From an uncultured Kocuria sp. (GTDB lineage Bacteria; Actinomycetota; Actinomycetes; Actinomycetales; Micrococcaceae): 64,000 nt of DNA. Positions 61,143 through 64,000 of the stretch are shown here, one piece after another (within the stretch, counting starts at the first letter, position 1; the number at the start of each line of letters is the position of its first letter). Below the pieces are notes generated by a model, which had not been told where the DNA came from, searched no databases, and was given only the letters and a program-made list of their open reading frames with translations. Made by a program: the position numbers and the translations under genes. The stretch is taken from positions 1 to 64,000 of the forward strand of contig NZ_CANMRA010000009.1 of NCBI RefSeq assembly GCF_947500125.1. Direction: 5' to 3'.

Positions 61143-62870
61143 TCAGGAGAGCCGGGCGAGCACCTGGTCGGCGTCCACCGCGTCGCCGGGACCCACCACG
61201 AGCTCGCGGACCGTTCCCGCCCGCGGGGCGGACACCCGGGTCTCGGTCTTCATGGCCTCCAGCACGGCGACGTCCTGGCCCGCCTCCACCTCGTCCTGCT
61301 CGGACACCAGCCAGGAGACCAGCGTCCCCGCGAAGGGCGCGGTGACGGCGCCGTCGTCGGCGGGGACCGCTCCCGCCGGGGACGCGTCCCCGGCGGGAGC
61401 GGAGCTCAGGGCCGCGGCGAGGGCGTCGGGGATCCCGATGCTCACGCGCCGCCCGTCCACGTCCACGGTGAAGCGGGTGCGGCCCTGCTCGTCCGCGCGG
61501 GCGTACTCGGCGTCCGGGGCGAGCCGGTCGGCGAACTCCTCCTCGATCCACGTGGTCCACACCCCGAGCTCCTCGTCCCCCGCGAAGGCGGGGGCGTCCA
61601 GCACGGCGCGGTGGAACGGGACCGTGGTGGCCACGCCGTGCACCTGCAGCTCGCGCAGGGCGGTGCGGGCCCGCACGAGCGCCTGCGCGCGGGTGGGGGC
61701 GCTGACGACGAGCTTGAGCAGGAGCGAGTCGAAGGTCGTGGCCACCCGGGTGCCGCGGCGCACCCCCGAGTCGACGCGCACCCCCGGGCCGGTGGGGGTG
61801 TCGACGGCCTCGACCGTGCCGCCGGAGGGCAGGAAGCCGCGGCCGGGGTCCTCGGCGTTGATCCGGAACTCGAACGCGTGCCCGCGCGCGGGCGGGGTCT
61901 CGAGCACCGGCAGGGGGTCCCCGGCGGCCACGGTCAGCTGGGCGCGGACCAGGTCCACGCCGTAGACCTCCTCGGTGATCGGGTGCTCCACCTGCAGCCG
62001 GGTGTTGACCTCCAGGAAGGAGATCAGCCCGTCCTGGGCCACGAGGAACTCGGCCGTGCCCACCCCCACGTACCCGGCCTCCCGGAAGATGCCCTCGGCG
62101 GCCGCGGCGATCCGTTCGCGCTGGACGTCCGTGAGGAAGGGCGCGGGGGCCTCCTCGACGAGCTTCTGGTGGCGCCGCTGCAGGGAGCAGTCCCGGGTGC
62201 CGAGCACGACGACGTGACCGTGGGCGTCGGCCACGACCTGCGCCTCCACGTGCCGCGGGCGGTCCAGGAAGCGCTCCACGAAGCACTCGCCGCGGCCGAA
62301 CGCGCTCTGCGCCTCGCGGGCGGCGGAGAGGAAGGCGTCCTCGACCTGGTCCAGCTCCCGGACCACGCGCATGCCGCGGCCCCCGCCGCCGTGGGCGGCC
62401 TTCACGATCACCGGCAGGCCGTGCTCCTGGGCGAACGCGCGGGCGTCCTCCGGGGACTCGACCGGTCCGTCGCTGCCGGGCACGAGCGGGGCGCCGGCGC
62501 GCCGGGCGATCTCGCGGGCGGCGACCTTGTCCCCCAGCAGCACGATCGTCTCCGGGGAGGGGCCGATCCAGGTGAGGCCGGCCTCGATCACGGCCCGGGC
62601 GAAGCCGGCGTTCTCGGAGAGGAACCCGTAGCCCGGGTGCACGGCGTCGGCGTCGCACCGGAGCGCGATCGCGAGGACCTCGTCCCCGTCCAGGTAGGTC
62701 TCGGTGGCCGAGGTGCCCTCCAGGGCGTACGCCTCGTCGGCCAGCAGGACGTGCGGGGCGTCGGCGTCGGGGTCGGCGTAGACGGCCACGGACTCGAGGC
62801 CGGCCTCGGCGCAGGCGTGGACGACGCGGACGGCGATCTCCCCGCGGTTGGCGATCAGGATCTTGCGCAC
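61143..62870 (-). CDS. Biotin carboxylase with C-terminal biotin carboxyl carrier domain
   Basis: 575-residue fusion. The biotin carboxylase N-domain is [23 protein letters not shown]-grasp shows [16 protein letters not shown] and [16 protein letters not shown], and the C-domain spans ~340-450. A linker is followed by a BCCP domain with the biotinylation motif VLEAMKTET at ~530-540. It charges biotin with CO2 for a carboxyltransferase. GTG at 62870 has CAGGAG 8 bases upstream. It follows the PxpB-PxpC gene after 4 bases, so a partner role in 5-oxoproline-type metabolism is more likely than fatty-acid synthesis. Confidence 0.9.
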   Translation of the reverse strand: MRKILIANRGEIAVRVVHACAEAGLESVAVYADPDADAPHVLLADEAYALEGTSATETYLDGDEVLAIALRCDADAVHPGYGFLSENAGFARAVIEAGLTWIGPSPETIVLLGDKVAAREIARRAGAPLVPGSDGPVESPEDARAFAQEHGLPVIVKAAHGGGGRGMRVVRELDQVEDAFLSAAREAQSAFGRGECFVERFLDRPRHVEAQVVADAHGHVVVLGTRDCSLQRRHQKLVEEAPAPFLTDVQRERIAAAAEGIFREAGYVGVGTAEFLVAQDGLISFLEVNTRLQVEHPITEEVYGVDLVRAQLTVAAGDPLPVLETPPARGHAFEFRINAEDPGRGFLPSGGTVEAVDTPTGPGVRVDSGVRRGTRVATTFDSLLLKLVVSAPTRAQALVRARTALRELQVHGVATTVPFHRAVLDAPAFAGDEELGVWTTWIEEEFADRLAPDAEYARADEQGRTRFTVDVDGRRVSIGIPDALAAALSSAPAGDASPAGAVPADDGAVTAPFAGTLVSWLVSEQDEVEAGQDVAVLEAMKTETRVSAPRAGTVRELVVGPGDAVDADQVLARLS

Positions 62871-62874
62871 GGTG

Positions 62875-64000
62875 CTACTCCTGGGACGTGTCGGTCGAGG
62901 TCTCGGTGGTGGAGTTCTCGGGGGTGGAGGTCTCGGCGGTGGAACTCTCGGTGGTGGTGCTGACGGGGCCCGGCGGCTCGGCGGTGCCGCCGACTGGATC
63001 CTCGGGGGACGGTGCGCCGAGCTCGGGCGCCGGCGCCCGCACGAAGCGCAGCCGGCCGCCCGGGCGCAGCTGGGCGAGGACGGGGAGGTCCTGCGGGTGC
63101 ACCACGCCGAGCACGGGATAGCCGCCGGTGGTGGGCGCGTCCTGCAGCAGGACCACCGGCAGGCCCGAGGGCGGGACCTGGACGCAGCCGGGCACGGTCC
63201 CCTCGCTGGGCAGCTCGTCCGTGCGCGCCCGCTCCAGCGGTTCGCCCGCCAGCCGGGCGCCCACACGGTCGGAGGAGGTGGCGAGCTCCCACTCCTGTTC
63301 GAAGAACGACGCCACGGCGGCGGGGGCGAACCAGTCGTCGCGGGGGCCCGGGACCACGCGGACGGAGGACACCGCGGGCGGGCCGGGCACCGGCACGGGG
63401 GGCCGGACGGCCGTGCCCGGGTCCGGCCCGACCGGAAGGGCGTCGCCGGCGGCGAGCGGAGCCGGGCCCAGCCCCGCGAGGGTGTCCGCGGAGCGGCTGC
63501 CCAGCACCGGCGGGACCGCGACGCCGCCCCGCACGCCCACGTAGGCCCGCGCCCCGGCCGTCACGGCGCCGACGACCAGCCGTTCGCCGTCGCGCAGGGC
63601 GAAGGGGGTGCCGAGCGGGGGGCGCCACGGGGCCGGGCCCGTGACCGTCAGCGCCGCCCGCGCGCCGGTGACGGCCAGGACGTGCTCGCCGTGGGCGGTC
63701 AGCTCGAGACCGCCGAGCAGGTTCTCCAGCACCGCGGCCCCCGGGTCGTTGCCCACGAGCCGGTTGGCCGAGGCGGCGGCGGCAGCGTCCAGCGCGCCCG
63801 AGGGGGAGACGCCCAGCGCGGCGGAGCCCGGGCGGCCGCCGTCCTGGACGAGCGTCTGCAGCCCGGGGGCCCCGACCGCCAGGTGCGGTCCCCGCACCGG
63901 TGCGGGCCCAGCGGTGCCCGGGGCGATCTCCGCGAGCTCGCGCACGGGCCGGTAGCGCACCCGGTCCCCGGGGCGCAGCAGGGCCGGGTCGTCGCGGTCG
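62875..64000 (-). CDS. 5-oxoprolinase subunit B/C fusion (PxpB-PxpC, KipI-KipA type), 5' part outside window
   Basis: The frame is open to the right window edge and there reads [19 protein letters not shown], the C-terminal end of PxpB/KipI. After a ~25-residue linker begins PxpC/KipA ([40 protein letters not shown], the late [20 protein letters not shown] and [10 protein letters not shown]). The two subunits are therefore fused, as in urea-amidolyase-like proteins of actinobacteria. The protein ends in a ~25-residue Ser/Thr/Glu-rich tail not seen in typical PxpC. With PxpA, the complex cleaves 5-oxo-L-proline to glutamate using ATP; a pxpA gene is expected further right. Confidence 0.87.
   Translation of the reverse strand, partial: DRDDPALLRPGDRVRYRPVRELAEIAPGTAGPAPVRGPHLAVGAPGLQTLVQDGGRPGSAALGVSPSGALDAAAAASANRLVGNDPGAAVLENLLGGLELTAHGEHVLAVTGARAALTVTGPAPWRPPLGTPFALRDGERLVVGAVTAGARAYVGVRGGVAVPPVLGSRSADTLAGLGPAPLAAGDALPVGPDPGTAVRPPVPVPGPPAVSSVRVVPGPRDDWFAPAAVASFFEQEWELATSSDRVGARLAGEPLERARTDELPSEGTVPGCVQVPPSGLPVVLLQDAPTTGGYPVLGVVHPQDLPVLAQLRPGGRLRFVRAPAPELGAPSPEDPVGGTAEPPGPVSTTTESSTAETSTPENSTTETSTDTSQE

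Overview
The window is very GC-rich (roughly 70% or more), with frequent GTG and TTG starts, 4-base start/stop overlaps and strong GC-rich terminator hairpins. Gene content (GAF-ANTAR regulator, DUF1206, DUF3516 Ski2-like helicase, ECF42 sigma factor with a DGPF partner, fused PxpB-PxpC) indicates a high-GC actinobacterium. A member of the Micrococcaceae such as Kocuria or Arthrobacter is the best guess. This is inference from gene types, not from a marker gene.

Layout. (1) 1-15.3 kb is housekeeping: a cut-off membrane protein, formate-tetrahydrofolate ligase (fhs), a DUF3516 RNA helicase, two adjacent TerC-type membrane proteins each behind its own yybP-ykoY-type manganese riboswitch, uvrB, an NmrA-like oxidoreductase, a DUF1206 membrane protein, a GAF-ANTAR regulator and a DGPF/ECF42 sigma pair. 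(2) 15.5-24.4 kb is an accessory stress/detoxification stretch: SnoaL-like protein, a translationally coupled small membrane protein and Crp/Fnr regulator, an AhpD-like protein, a HAD type II protein, an SDR, an alpha/beta hydrolase with an Asp nucleophile, a GH15 trehalase/glucoamylase, another hydrolase and two gene remnants. (3) 24.4-29.6 kb is a sugar or inositol-like module: MFS sugar porter, DNA-binding-domain-only GntR protein, and an iolG-like/hyi-like/lacI-type operon behind a 20-bp palindrome. (4) 30.4-41.4 kb is a polyol regulon: mannitol-type dehydrogenase, xylulokinase, SorC/DeoR-type regulator, a complete sugar-alcohol ABC importer, a zinc-type polyol dehydrogenase and a decayed fructokinase. 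Related CTCATCTGAG / TCACATRTGA sites lie at three promoters and probably bind the SorC regulator. (5) 41.7-48.4 kb holds an MFS exporter and a DapA-like aldolase divergent from a MocR regulator, an orphan Gfo/Idh oxidoreductase, and an IS110-family insertion sequence whose upstream end can fold like a bridge RNA. (6) 48.9-57.1 kb has an AI-2E-family transporter, a five-gene oligopeptide/nickel-type ABC importer and an AlkA-type DNA glycosylase. (7) 57.3-64 kb is a 5-oxoproline-type locus (NRAMP-like transporter, DUF1445 hydro-lyase, GntR regulator, NMT1-like lipoprotein, biotin carboxylase/BCCP fusion, PxpB-PxpC fusion) that runs off the right edge.

The most interesting items are the probable IS110 bridge RNA, the biotin-carboxylase/5-oxoprolinase-type locus with a transporter lacking the NRAMP metal motif, the three-promoter polyol operator set with a dead fructokinase, and a 50-bp promoter-like sequence shared by two separate genes of the stress stretch. 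No tRNA, rRNA or CRISPR array was seen.
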